This document shows, in pieces, positions 11,200 to 19,293 of a stretch of DNA of 64,000 nt. The translations under genes and the position numbers were made by a program. Position 1 is the stretch's first letter. The number at the start of each line of letters is the position of its first letter. This DNA comes from Candidatus Dependentiae bacterium (lineage in GTDB: Bacteria; Babelota; Babeliae; Babelales; Vermiphilaceae). The DNA lies in assembly GCA_026389015.1 (NCBI GenBank), contig JAPLIR010000024.1, forward strand, positions 1-64,000, in the 5' to 3' direction. The notes under the pieces were generated by a model. The model was not told the origin of the DNA. It did no database searches and saw nothing but the letters and a program-made list of their open reading frames with translations.

Positions 11200-11228
11200 T
11201 TGCAGTTCAATGTGAATACTCTTATTAT
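11200..11228 (+). promoter_or_regulatory. Putative sigma-70 promoter in the lon-translocase gap
   Basis: TTGCAG and TATTAT are separated by exactly 17 bases. It points towards a short transcript that would end at the strong terminator at 11408-11458, before the translocase gene. The roughly 170 bases between the lon start and this promoter hold only weak hairpins. Confidence 0.4.
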
Positions 11229-11303
11229 TTTTTACAAATGAGTAATCTTTTGCTAGGATTCTCTTTCTCTTTGTATTAAATTAAACATGAGCTCTAATTT
11301 CTA

Positions 11304-11423
11304 ATGGAAGAGGCTTTTCGAGTGTTATCTTGTGTTTTAGTTTGGTTATTTGAATTATTCAAAAGGTTATTGTCCTTTGTGATGATTCTCGGAATTGGTC
11401 TATTGATAGAAAAAGCCTTCTAG
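11304..11423 (+). CDS. Possible 39-residue membrane micropeptide
   Basis: An ATG opens a 39-codon frame that starts MEEAFRVLSC and ends GLLIEKAF. It is very hydrophobic with a central KR, and looks like one bent or two short membrane helices. Its stop codon is at the end of the left arm of the terminator. A promoter-like site lies about 75 bases upstream. There is no good Shine-Dalgarno, so translation is doubtful. Alternatives are a non-coding RNA or a leader/attenuator for the translocase gene downstream. Confidence 0.3.
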   Translation: MEEAFRVLSCVLVWLFELFKRLLSFVMILGIGLLIEKAF

Positions 11424-11458
11424 AATAATCTTTTTAGAAGGCTTTTTCTGTTTTTTTT
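11408..11458 (+). terminator. Strong intrinsic terminator upstream of the translocase gene
   Basis: A perfect 15-bp stem (arms 11408-11422 and 11435-11449, around AAAGCCTTC) with a 12-base loop is followed by a run of eight T. It works only for plus-strand transcription, yet no established gene precedes it on that strand, which implies a short RNA or an attenuated leader. Confidence 0.8.
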
Positions 11459-11525
11459 AGTACACTGGTCTATGAACTAAAGGTTTTTTTGATTGTTTTT
11501 ACTAAAAGGTCGGGGAACGGATTTT

Positions 11526-12998
11526 ATGAGTATGGGTCTTAAGAAAAAATTTGGCAGTCTTCGTGAGTTTGCAGTTTCTGCTTTCAAGAATATATTGGGT
11601 GCATTCTATGACATTGAAAAGCACGAACGGTTAAAAGTTGCGCTTCTCACGCTCACCTTCTTTTTGATTGTAGCTGCGTATACCGTTGCTAAAGAGTTGA
11701 AAGATTCCGTTTTCATGCATATCGTAGGCAAAAATTATGTGCCTATGGCCAAGTGGACCTTTATGCTTGTCCTCATTCCAGCAATTTTTGTTTACTCCAG
11801 GCTTGTTGATAAAATGAAGCGTTATCAACTGCTGAGCTTCCTGAGTTTCTCTTTCGGGATGGTTGGTCTTATCTTTGCATTTTTATTAGGACATCCAACT
11901 ATCGGGTTGGCTAATACTGTTGCGAGTCCCGACAGATTGTTTGGTTGGTTTTTCTATTTCTTCATCGAAGGATATTCTCCGTTTGTGGTCAGTGTATTTT
12001 GGGCCTTTGCAAACTCGATCAATTCTCCTGAATCAGCTAAAAAAAATTACGGTGCCATGGTATCTGGTTCTAAGCTGGGTGGCGTGACAAGTGCCGGACT
12101 AGCTTGGTATTTTTTATGCCAAGGTGGCAGCGATCTTGCCTGCGGTATCTCTGATTCTGATATTACTAAGCATCAACTGATTATAGGCTTAGCATCGTTG
12201 TGTTTGTTAGTGGTTCCGCTCATTGTTTGGGCATTGATTAGATATGTTCCGGCTCGCTATCTGCATGGTTATGAGGCGGTATATCAATTTGAAAAACAGC
12301 AAGACAAAGAAGGCAAGACAGAGACCGGCATGTTCTCTGGTATAACTATGTTTGCTAAATATCCTTATGTGCTTGGCATATTTGGTATGGTTTTCTTTTA
12401 TGAGGTGATTTCTACCGTACTTGGGTTCATGCGTCTTGAAGTTGCCCAGGCAAATGCCAAGAGCCTGTCTGATGTTAGTGGTTTCTTATTAGAAATGTCA
12501 TTTATGTACCACTTAGCGGGCGTATTTATTGCTCTATTTGGTACGAGTGCCTTACTCAAAAGACTTGGCGAACGTATTTGTTTGATTTTGATACCTATTA
12601 TCAGCGGAATATTGCTGCTTTATTTGATGGCAAGCAATGCAAGTCCTTATGCTCTTATGGTTGCTTTTGTAGCCCTAAAAGCTTTAAATTATGCCTTTAG
12701 TTGGCCAGTCAGAGAAAGTCTTTATATTCCCACCGTTAAAGAGATTAAATTCAAATCAAAATCATGGATTGATGCCTTTGGTAGTAAGTTTGCCAAAAGC
12801 GCTGGTCAAGCGTTTAACGTTATGGCAGCAAGGCTCGGACCCGGATTATTTATGCCCGTGCATTCATTCTTTTTTGCCATTCTTGTTGGTGGTTGGTTTG
12901 GAACAGCATTGTTACTAGGCAGACGGTTTGATAGGGCGGTTGCCAACAATGAAGTCATAGGTGCTGAGGCGGTAGTTGAAATAGAGGCAGCATCTTAA
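11526..12998 (+). CDS. tlc: ATP/ADP (nucleotide) translocase, NTT family
   Basis: NTT carriers exchange host ATP for ADP or import other nucleotides across the inner membrane of intracellular bacteria and plastids. The 490-residue protein has about 12 membrane segments. Family signatures are visible: TVAKELKDSVF near the N-terminus and PVRESLYIPTVKEIKFKSK followed by WIDAFGSKFAKSAGQ near the C-terminus. The ATG at 11526 is preferred over an upstream TTG because the extra residues are charged and atypical; a second ATG follows two codons later. Exact substrate (ATP/ADP exchange or other nucleotides) cannot be read from sequence. It points strongly to an intracellular lifestyle. Confidence 0.92.
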   Translation: MSMGLKKKFGSLREFAVSAFKNILGAFYDIEKHERLKVALLTLTFFLIVAAYTVAKELKDSVFMHIVGKNYVPMAKWTFMLVLIPAIFVYSRLVDKMKRYQLLSFLSFSFGMVGLIFAFLLGHPTIGLANTVASPDRLFGWFFYFFIEGYSPFVVSVFWAFANSINSPESAKKNYGAMVSGSKLGGVTSAGLAWYFLCQGGSDLACGISDSDITKHQLIIGLASLCLLVVPLIVWALIRYVPARYLHGYEAVYQFEKQQDKEGKTETGMFSGITMFAKYPYVLGIFGMVFFYEVISTVLGFMRLEVAQANAKSLSDVSGFLLEMSFMYHLAGVFIALFGTSALLKRLGERICLILIPIISGILLLYLMASNASPYALMVAFVALKALNYAFSWPVRESLYIPTVKEIKFKSKSWIDAFGSKFAKSAGQAFNVMAARLGPGLFMPVHSFFFAILVGGWFGTALLLGRRFDRAVANNEVIGAEAVVEIEAAS

Positions 12999-13007
12999 GG
13001 GTTTTCA

Positions 13008-13035
13008 TTGAAATTCCTTAGTATTATGCTAAAAT
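13008..13035 (+). promoter_or_regulatory. rpsB promoter
   Basis: TTGAAA is followed after 16 bases by TAAAAT, with a TG one base before the -10 (extended -10). It lies about 110 bases before the rpsB start. Confidence 0.65.
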
Positions 13036-13077
13036 TTGATTGATAGTTTTTATTAAAAACCTTGCTTTCTCGTTACA

Positions 13078-13134
13078 TAAGGGTGGTCATTGGCGATATG
13101 CCAATCCCAGAGGAAGTAATAGTCATAACCCTTA
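13078..13134 (+). promoter_or_regulatory. Structured rpsB leader
   Basis: Outer arms TAAGGGT and AACCCTTA enclose a perfect ATTGGC-GATAT-GCCAAT hairpin (13089-13105). It sits between the promoter and the rpsB Shine-Dalgarno (AAGGA). By analogy with other ribosomal operons it may bind S2 for autoregulation; that is inference. Confidence 0.4.
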
Positions 13135-13146
13135 CAAGGATTATTC

Positions 13147-14016
13147 ATGGCAGAAAAAAGAACAATTAATTTTCAAGATCTCGTTAAAGCCGGTGTTCAC
13201 TTTGGTCACCAAACATCTCGTTGGTGCCCAAAAATGGCTCCTTATATTTGGGGCTACAAGAATAACGTTCATTTGATTGATGTTGCTAAAACAGCTAATC
13301 AATTAGAAAAAGCGGCTAAATTTCTTGAAAGTGTCGCAGCTGAAGGCAAATCAATTTTATGGGTTGGTACCAAGAAGTCTGCTCAAGGTGTTGTTACTTC
13401 AATGGCAACAAGCTTGAATATGCCTTTTGTAAATCACCGTTGGATTGGTGGTACTTTGAGTAACTATCCTCAAGTTAAAAAGTCAGTTACCAAATTGATG
13501 CACTTTGAAGATATTATTGCAAAATCAGACAAATATTCTCACTATACCAAAAAAGAATTTACCGTGTTTAAAAAACTGGTAGAACGTTTGGAAAAGAATA
13601 TTGGTGGTATTAGAAATTTACATTGGCCGGTTGGCGCAATTGTATTAGTTGACGTAACCAAAGAACGTTCTGCTCTTAAAGAAGCAGCGCAAGTTGGTAT
13701 TCCTGTCGTAGCAATTGTTGATACTAATGGCGATCCATCGTTGGTTAACTACGTTATTCCAGCAAACGATGATGCTCCACGCGCTATTAAAGTTATTATT
13801 GACTACTTAGGGCTTGCGGTACAACAAGGTAAAGATGCAGCTAAAGCACAAGGCAAAGAAAAGCCTGTTGTTGCAGAAGTTGTTACTCGACCAGCTATTG
13901 ATGAAACTGTTGCATTAGTACTTGCTCAAGCTGATGAAGAAGAAGAAGATGCTAAGGCTAAGCGCAAAGCAGCAGAAGATCTAAAGAAAGCAAAAAAAGC
14001 TGTTTTAGCTGAGTAA
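13147..14016 (+). CDS. rpsB: 30S ribosomal protein S2
   Basis: S2 is a late-assembling small-subunit protein needed for mRNA binding. The signatures VHFGHQTSRWCPKM, FVNHRWIGGTLSNYPQVKKS and GIPVVAIVDTNGDPSLVNYVIPANDDA are all present. At 289 residues it is longer than the usual 240-250 because of a C-terminal acidic then Lys/Ala-rich tail (EEEEDAKAKRKAAEDLKK). It is not followed by tsf as in most bacteria; tsf lies at 60 kb with pyrH and frr. Confidence 0.96.
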   Translation: MAEKRTINFQDLVKAGVHFGHQTSRWCPKMAPYIWGYKNNVHLIDVAKTANQLEKAAKFLESVAAEGKSILWVGTKKSAQGVVTSMATSLNMPFVNHRWIGGTLSNYPQVKKSVTKLMHFEDIIAKSDKYSHYTKKEFTVFKKLVERLEKNIGGIRNLHWPVGAIVLVDVTKERSALKEAAQVGIPVVAIVDTNGDPSLVNYVIPANDDAPRAIKVIIDYLGLAVQQGKDAAKAQGKEKPVVAEVVTRPAIDETVALVLAQADEEEEDAKAKRKAAEDLKKAKKAVLAE

Positions 14017-14037
14017 GCAAAACGATTGAAATTTTTT

Positions 14038-14126
14038 GGAGAGATGTCTGAGTGGTCGAAAGAGCACGATTGGAAATCGTGTATGTCTCGAAAGGGGCAT
14101 CGAGGGTTCGAATCCCTCTCTCTCCA
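14038..14126 (+). tRNA. tRNA-Ser (anticodon GGA)
   Basis: Acceptor arms GGAGAGA and TCTCTCC, an anticodon loop TTGGAAA giving GGA, a long variable arm (TGTCTCGAAAGGGGCA) and a T arm GAGGG-TTCGAAT-CCCTC define a type II serine tRNA. No CCA tail is encoded after the acceptor stem. The gene lies 21 bases after rpsB. Confidence 0.93.
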
Positions 14127-14163
14127 TACTTTGCTCTTTAAGGAGCTTCGTATGGCGCGGCCA
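14124..14163 (+). repeat. tRNA-abutting palindrome with GGCGCGGCCA tail, copy after tRNA-Ser
   Basis: The arms CCATAC and GTATGG, with inner GCTC and GAGC, form a hairpin that begins in the last bases of the tRNA. It is followed by GCGCGGCCAT. The same arrangement follows the other three tRNA genes of the window. Confidence 0.7.
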
Positions 14164-14233
14164 TCTTCTTAAGGGACTTTATCTATAAAGTTTGATAAAG
14201 CGAAGCGTGCTTGTTCTTCGCAGCTCGAAGTCC

Positions 14234-14288
14234 GGCGTAGCTAGCCAAGCCTGATGGCCTGGATTAGCGTAGAGGGATTAGCGAAGTA
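14234..14288. repeat. Dispersed intergenic repeat (family CCAAGCC..GGATTAGCG)
   Basis: The unit reads GTAGCTAGCCAAGCCTGATGG, then CCTGGATTAGCGTAG and GGATTAGCGAAGTAG. A related copy is at 14495-14535 and a diverged one at about 19460-19510. No reading frame is supported here. Confidence 0.5.
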
Positions 14289-14345
14289 GAACAAGAAAAA
14301 AATGTCTTAATTTAATGTTAAGACAAAAAATGAAAATACAAATCT

Positions 14346-14430
14346 GGGGAAGTAAGTAAAGAATAAATGCATAATCTGTCAGGTCCGAAAGGAAGCAGCA
14401 GGGGTATTGATTTCTTGTAGTTACTTCCCC
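14346..14430 (+). ncRNA. ffs: Signal recognition particle RNA (small 4.5S type)
   Basis: The conserved SRP domain IV core is present: TGTCAGGTCCGAAAGGAAGC followed by AGCAGGGG. Outer arms GGGGAAGTAA (14346-14355) and TTACTTCCCC (14421-14430) close an RNA of about 85 nucleotides, and TTTTT follows as a terminator. This is the short Alu-less bacterial form that binds Ffh to target exported proteins, in keeping with the many signal-peptide proteins nearby. Confidence 0.9.
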
Positions 14431-14494
14431 TTTTTCTACTGCGCCAGAAACTCCATGTGTTTGAAGTTGGGGATGAGTGGCGAGTAGAAACCCT

Positions 14495-14535
14495 TCGTAG
14501 CTAGCCAAGCCGGGAGGCATGGATTAGCGAAGTAG
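14495..14535. repeat. Dispersed intergenic repeat, second copy
   Basis: CGTAGCTAGCCAAGCCGGG, then GGATTAGCGAAGTAGGG, matches the unit at 14234-14288 over most of its length. It separates the SRP RNA gene from the dnaX promoter. Confidence 0.5.
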
Positions 14536-14579
14536 GGTGAGTGGCTTGCAAGCCGTTTCTTTTGGCGAAGCAAAATTTA

Positions 14580-14588
14580 TGGTATAAT
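14580..14588 (+). promoter_or_regulatory. Extended -10 element for dnaX
   Basis: TGGTATAAT matches an extended -10 box 63 bases before the dnaX ATG. Only a weak -35 (TTTGGC) is seen 16 bases upstream. Confidence 0.5.
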
Positions 14589-14651
14589 TAATAGAGTAAT
14601 GAAAGCGACGACGGTAGATACTTATTCCTGAATTATTGAATATAAATTATT

Positions 14652-16439
14652 ATGAGCACTGTTCTTAATCTTGCGCGAAAATGGCGGTCAAAATCATTCG
14701 ATCAAATGGTGGGACAAGCTTTGCCCATCAGAATGCTTAAAAACAGTCTCTATTTAGAAAGTTTTTTCCCGGTCTATCTCTTTTCAGGTCAGCGAGGATG
14801 TGGCAAAACAAGTATGGCTCGTATCTTTGCGTCGGCCGTCAATTGTGAGAAGTTGCCTGATTTTCAAAAAAATCCAAAAATTATTAAAGTCCCTTGTCTT
14901 GAGTGTGCTTCATGCATTGCGATGGCCAATGGCCAACATCCAGACTTTATCGAAATTGACGCCGCGTCCTATACCGGTGTTGATAACGTTCGTCAGATTG
15001 TTGACGCATCATCCTTTTTGCCGGTGATGGGTCGTAAGAAAATTTATCTTATTGATGAAGTTCACATGTTGAGTAAGGCGGCATTTAATGCTTTTCTGAA
15101 AGTCATGGAAGAACCAACGTCATCAGTGCTCTTTATTTTAGCGACGACTGATCCTCAAAAAATTCTTGATACGGTTAAGTCTCGTTGTTTCCATGTTTTT
15201 TTTACGCCAGTAGACGCACCAAGCTTGTCTAATCACTTGGCTGCAATATGCCAGGCTGAGAACATTAATTTTGATCAAGCTGGTTTGGATCTTATTGTAA
15301 AAACTACAGAAGGTTCGGCACGAGATGCGATTAACTTGTTAGAGCAGGTACGATTCTCAACGAGCAATGTAACCAAACAAGCTGTGCTTAATGTATTAGG
15401 TCATCTTGATGATGAGCGTTTAGTCGCTTTATTTAAGATTTTACTTTTTGGTGGTGTTGCTGAGCTCTTGCGTTACATGAAGGCTCAGAATGTTGCCAGC
15501 TACTCAGCTGAATTTGTATGGAACAAATTGAATGAACTTATTCGTGCTGCATTGTGGATTAAGCATGGCGTTGAGCCGCAGCATTTTATAGAACATCTTG
15601 ATGTGCTTAAGAGAATGGTACAGAAATGTCCTGTTTCAAAATTGCACGAGCTTCTTGATGTTTTGTATGCACATGAAAATTCATTTTTAAAAACTACCGC
15701 GCAACATGGTTTACTCGAAATTATTTTACTGAAAATGTGTCAGAAGAATAACGTTGATGATAATTCTGGTTCTTCTACTCCTCAAAATGCTTCAGCTGCT
15801 GATGTTGGTGATGCGGCTCCTGTTGGTCACGATCTTCAGGATGAAGGTGAAGATGTCGAAGATGAGGATGAAGAGGAAGTTGAAGGGATGTCTGTTTTAA
15901 AGCCATGGCAGAACTTCTTGTATGATGTAGAAGCATTGCAAGATCCGTTACTTAACTCTGTGTTCAAACAGGGTATCTGTGTCCGTTTTAACGATACGTC
16001 TAAGATTCTTGAAGTTGCGTTTTCAAAAGAATTAATATTATTTAAAGATTGGTTGGATGGTGCTGCTCGTTTGTGGCAACCATTGTTGCAAAAATATTTT
16101 GGTGGCACAGCAACCTTGAAGCCTCTTTTTACGTTAGAAAATAAAACGACAGATATGCCACGAAAAGTGGCAACTCCGTTTATTAAGATTGAAGTCTCAC
16201 GAGAGTCTTTTGTAAAAAAGAATGTAAGTGAGCAACCAGTAAACAAAGAACAATCCTATAAAAAAAATTATGTTGCACCGTTTAATTCTGGAAAAAAATA
16301 TGGCGCTCCATCTGAGCAGCTTAATCCACGCATTGATGTTTCAGATGCTACAGTATGGAAAAAAGCGACCATGATTTTACAATACTTTCCAGGTACCGTG
16401 CGAGAATTTAAAGAAAGCGCCCATGAGCAAAAATCCTAG
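14652..16439 (+). CDS. dnaX: DNA polymerase III gamma/tau subunit
   Basis: This clamp-loader ATPase opens the sliding clamp during replication. Walker A GQRGCGKT is at residues 46-53, zinc-site Cys at about 65, 82, 85 and 88, Walker B LIDEVH at about 133-138 and the sensor SRC at 177-179. After residue 370 an acidic linker (EGEDVEDEDEEEVEG) precedes a C-terminal region with a divergent tau-like part. No clear A-run slippery site for gamma production was found. The last 17 bases overlap der, suggesting coupling. Confidence 0.93.
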   Translation: MSTVLNLARKWRSKSFDQMVGQALPIRMLKNSLYLESFFPVYLFSGQRGCGKTSMARIFASAVNCEKLPDFQKNPKIIKVPCLECASCIAMANGQHPDFIEIDAASYTGVDNVRQIVDASSFLPVMGRKKIYLIDEVHMLSKAAFNAFLKVMEEPTSSVLFILATTDPQKILDTVKSRCFHVFFTPVDAPSLSNHLAAICQAENINFDQAGLDLIVKTTEGSARDAINLLEQVRFSTSNVTKQAVLNVLGHLDDERLVALFKILLFGGVAELLRYMKAQNVASYSAEFVWNKLNELIRAALWIKHGVEPQHFIEHLDVLKRMVQKCPVSKLHELLDVLYAHENSFLKTTAQHGLLEIILLKMCQKNNVDDNSGSSTPQNASAADVGDAAPVGHDLQDEGEDVEDEDEEEVEGMSVLKPWQNFLYDVEALQDPLLNSVFKQGICVRFNDTSKILEVAFSKELILFKDWLDGAARLWQPLLQKYFGGTATLKPLFTLENKTTDMPRKVATPFIKIEVSRESFVKKNVSEQPVNKEQSYKKNYVAPFNSGKKYGAPSEQLNPRIDVSDATVWKKATMILQYFPGTVREFKESAHEQKS

Positions 16440-17751
16440 TGTTATAATTGTTGGCCGTATGAATGTTGGTAAATCAACATTGTTTAATCGGTTATCTGAA
16501 AATGTTAAAAGTATTACGCTTGATTATGAAGGTGTAACGCGCGATTTTATTAAAGATACCGTCTCTTGGCAGGGGCGATTTTTTGATTTAATCGATACGG
16601 GCGGCATTAGTTTGCGTAAATCAATGGACCCTATCGCGGAAAAATCTCGCCAAGGCGTACTCGACCTTATTCAAACGGTAGACGCTGTATTATTTGTTTG
16701 TGATGCTGTTGCGGGTCTTACGTCAGAAGATCGCGAAATAGGAAAATTATTACACAAGTCTGGTAAAAAAACGATTCTTGTCGTTAATAAAATGGATAGC
16801 AAAATTTCTGCTGAAAATATCGATGAATTCCGTCAGCTTGGTTTTGAAACGATACTAGAAATCTCGGCTGAGCATTCGCGAGGTATTGGCGATATTCTTG
16901 ATTTGGTCAGTAACATGTGGCCTGCTAAAGAAAGAGCTCTGCCAGAAGAAAAAACTGGATGCAACGTCGTATTGCTTGGCAAGCCCAATGTAGGTAAATC
17001 TTCATTAATGAATTTATTGCTCAACAAAGAGCGTTCAATTGTATCTGAAATTGCTGGTACAACGCGAGAAGCGTTTAGCGAAACGATATCTTTTTATCAA
17101 GAAGACATCCAGGTTACCGATACACCTGGTATTCGTAGAAAGCATTCAGTGACGGAAGACTTAGAATCATTGATGGTCAAGAGCTCGTTTCGTGCTTTGC
17201 AGGAGACGGATATAGTATTACTACTCATTGATGCTTCCGAAAGCAAACTTGCCGACCAAGAACTTAAGCTTGCCTTTTATGCGTTCACTGAAAAACATAA
17301 AGGGTTGATCTTATTGTTTAACAAACAAGATTTGGCAACTGAAGATTCAAAAGAATTTATGGCATCAAGTATTGATGAATATAAGTATTTGATCAAAAAA
17401 GTACCGCAGTTAAACATCTCATGTTTGACGGGTAAAAATGTTGGCCGTGTATTGCCACTTGTCAAAGAAGTTTGTGAGCGCTACAACCAGTGGATTACTG
17501 AAGAAGATCTTACTATTTTGTTTAAAGCGGCTATAGAAAGAAAACCTCTTTATCACAAAAAATCTATTTTGATTGTCTATGGTGCTAAGCAAATTAAAAA
17601 GGGGCCGGTCACTATTCTATTAATTGTGAACGAATCTGATTGGTTTGGACCAAGTCAATTGATGTTCTTCGAGAATCTTATGCGTGCGAACTATAACTTA
17701 GTTGGTGTTCCTGTTCGATTTGTTCTGCGTAAAAGCTGGCGCGCTCGCTAG
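16423..17751 (+). CDS. der: Ribosome-assembly GTPase Der (EngA)
   Basis: Der has two tandem GTPase domains and assists 50S maturation. The first domain shows GRMNVGKST, DTGG and NKMD; the second shows GKPNVGKSS, DTPG and NKQD. The C-terminal KH-like domain ends VPVRFVLRKSWRAR. The 442-residue length is normal. It begins inside the end of dnaX. Confidence 0.95.
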   Translation: MSKNPSVIIVGRMNVGKSTLFNRLSENVKSITLDYEGVTRDFIKDTVSWQGRFFDLIDTGGISLRKSMDPIAEKSRQGVLDLIQTVDAVLFVCDAVAGLTSEDREIGKLLHKSGKKTILVVNKMDSKISAENIDEFRQLGFETILEISAEHSRGIGDILDLVSNMWPAKERALPEEKTGCNVVLLGKPNVGKSSLMNLLLNKERSIVSEIAGTTREAFSETISFYQEDIQVTDTPGIRRKHSVTEDLESLMVKSSFRALQETDIVLLLIDASESKLADQELKLAFYAFTEKHKGLILLFNKQDLATEDSKEFMASSIDEYKYLIKKVPQLNISCLTGKNVGRVLPLVKEVCERYNQWITEEDLTILFKAAIERKPLYHKKSILIVYGAKQIKKGPVTILLIVNESDWFGPSQLMFFENLMRANYNLVGVPVRFVLRKSWRAR

Positions 17752-17777
17752 TTTTTTATGTAAACATTAGGTATGGG

Positions 17778-17805
17778 TTGCGTTTTAACTTTCCTTTAGT
17801 ATAGA
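17778..17805 (+). promoter_or_regulatory. hpf promoter
   Basis: TTGCGT and TATAGA are 16 bases apart, about 45 bases before the hpf start. Confidence 0.5.
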
Positions 17806-17851
17806 CTTTTTCTACGTTAAGTAGTGAGTTTAACCTAAGGGGAGTTATCAA

Positions 17852-18196
17852 ATGAACGTCAAATTTACCTTTCGGCATATGGAAAAATCAGCTGGCATGG
17901 AGCAATACGCTCAGGATCAATTGGCAAAAGTAGAACGCTTTCTAGAGAACGAAGCTTCTCCTGTTACCATAGAGTTCATTTTTGAGCCATCTAAGGTTCG
18001 TGAGCATCATAAGGTTACTTTGCATGTTCAGTCACCGAATTACAAGTTAGTATCAGAATACGAACACCAAGGGGATGATTTTTATCAAACCTTAGACCGT
18101 GTTGTTGATACGATGTATCGTCAGCTTCGTGAAGCAAAAGAAAGAAGAGTGAGCGATCGTAATCATCCTAAAGATTCAATTAAGAAGTTTGAGTAA
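17852..18196 (+). CDS. hpf: Ribosome hibernation promoting factor (short HPF/RaiA type)
   Basis: The 114-residue protein follows the HPF fold: MNVKFTFRHMEKSAGMEQYA, then a beta strand VTIEFIFEP, and YHQ-like GDDFYQTLDRVVDTMYRQL. HPF binds the 30S decoding site in starved cells and stores ribosomes in an inactive state. The short form lacks the dimerisation domain of long HPF. GGGGAG lies before the ATG. Its 3' end overlaps the convergent membrane-protein gene by 21 bases. Confidence 0.9.
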   Translation: MNVKFTFRHMEKSAGMEQYAQDQLAKVERFLENEASPVTIEFIFEPSKVREHHKVTLHVQSPNYKLVSEYEHQGDDFYQTLDRVVDTMYRQLREAKERRVSDRNHPKDSIKKFE

Positions 18197-19078
18197 TGTA
18201 TGCATATAGTACGTTTGATATGCTTGTGCATAGAGTACTATAGAGCCTGCAACTAAAAATATGCCGATGGTGTTCAAAAGAGAATGCCATCGGTATTTTT
18301 TTTTGAACTGTCCAAGGTAGATACACACTATGCCGCTCAGAGTGCATGAGCCAGCAAGTATCCATAACGTTATATGTGGCGGGAGAAATATGTTTAGAAA
18401 ATATCCCACAATGCCCATAATACCTATGCCAAGGGCGTAAAACCATGGCATCCAATAGATAGTATATCCTATACCTATGAGAGCAAGGGCAAGCGCTATG
18501 ATTTTAACCCACCATATTTGCACAATGGTGAGCGCGGCGTTGATGTATTGTGTTAATGGATCGAGGGGCTGTACGGACACTCTGGTCTTGGGCAATTGCA
18601 TGTCATTGCCTTCTGATGGCACATCAACATGTTGGGCAAGAGCAAACGTTGTTGTTTCTTGAGCTGATTGTTGAAATAATGAACACAGCGCCGTTTGTAT
18701 ATGCTTGCTTGAATGTTGGTAGTAGCTGACATGAAGTTGGGCATCATTGAGGTTTATATTCTCTGTTTTTGCAGTAACGGTTATTGAAAAGCTTTGTATA
18801 TATACTTTTTTTGTTTCTTTAAAGGCAGTGTCGTAATACGCTTGTGCTTCACTATTACTGCGCCATTCAGATAGGGTAATTGCAGGATGGTCAGCAGTAA
18901 TAGTTAGATATTCTTTATAAACGAAATCGCCCGGTTCTAGCGTAAACGTAATGGTAATGTGTTGTTCATTATTGTGTATTGGTGTTATGTTGAGCTGAAC
19001 ATGTGCATTAAGTTTGGGAAGTATGCAGAGTACGTTTATGATCAGTAGAAAGTAGATAGTGTTATTTGGGTGAGCCAT
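18176..19078 (-). CDS. Exported protein with DsbD-N-like domain and C-terminal membrane helices
   Basis: A signal peptide (residues 1-25) is followed by about 120 residues that resemble the N-terminal periplasmic domain of DsbD, with the pattern ITFTLEPGDFVYKEYLTI and QLHVSYYQHSSKH. The C-terminal 110 residues hold four or five membrane helices. The CcdA-like transporter helices and the CXXC thioredoxin domain of real DsbD are absent, and only one or two Cys lie in the exported part, so classical electron transfer is unlikely. Function is unknown. Its 3' end carries the hpf terminator in antisense. Confidence 0.6.
   Translation of the reverse strand: MAHPNNTIYFLLIINVLCILPKLNAHVQLNITPIHNNEQHITITFTLEPGDFVYKEYLTITADHPAITLSEWRSNSEAQAYYDTAFKETKKVYIQSFSITVTAKTENINLNDAQLHVSYYQHSSKHIQTALCSLFQQSAQETTTFALAQHVDVPSEGNDMQLPKTRVSVQPLDPLTQYINAALTIVQIWWVKIIALALALIGIGYTIYWMPWFYALGIGIMGIVGYFLNIFLPPHITLWILAGSCTLSGIVCIYLGQFKKKYRWHSLLNTIGIFLVAGSIVLYAQAYQTYYMHTLLKLLN
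18261..18304 (+). terminator. hpf terminator inside the convergent gene
   Basis: Arms ATGCCGATGG and CCATCGGTAT with a 16-base loop are followed by nine or ten T on the plus strand. It lies inside the 3' coding part of the minus-strand gene. Confidence 0.75.
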
Positions 19079-19168
19079 AGCAACGTATCCCTTTTTTTAT
19101 TGCATTTCCCTTAATTATCTTTAAAATAATTATACTTCTTTTATTTTAATTTCGTAATGAAATTTTTT

Positions 19169-19241
19169 GGGGCTATAGCTCAGTTGGTAGAGCGCATGGA
19201 TGGCATTCATGAGGTCACCGGTTCGACCCCGGTTAGCTCCA
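19169..19241 (+). tRNA. tRNA-Ala (anticodon GGC)
   Basis: Acceptor arms GGGGCTA and TAGCTCC, D arm GCTCAGTTGGTAGAGC, anticodon loop ATGGCAT giving GGC and a T arm ACCGG-TTCGACC-CCGGT are all present. No CCA is encoded. Confidence 0.93.
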
Positions 19242-19293
19242 TACTTCGCTTATCCGGGCCTTCCGGATCGGCAAGCTTCGTATGGCGCGGCCA
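19239..19293 (+). repeat. tRNA-abutting palindrome with GGCGCGGCCA tail, copy after tRNA-Ala
   Basis: CCATAC and GTATGG form the outer arms and ATCCGG and CCGGAT an inner hairpin. The tail GGCGCGGCCA follows directly. It starts in the last bases of the tRNA. Confidence 0.7.

Noticed and set aside
14278-14520. Minus-strand frame over the SRP RNA region
   Set aside because: It is antisense to a clear SRP RNA and has no signal or family features.
14652-16439. Programmed frameshift in dnaX making a gamma form
   Set aside because: No A-AAA-AAG slippery site with a following hairpin was found at the expected place, and the A runs present lie in other contexts.
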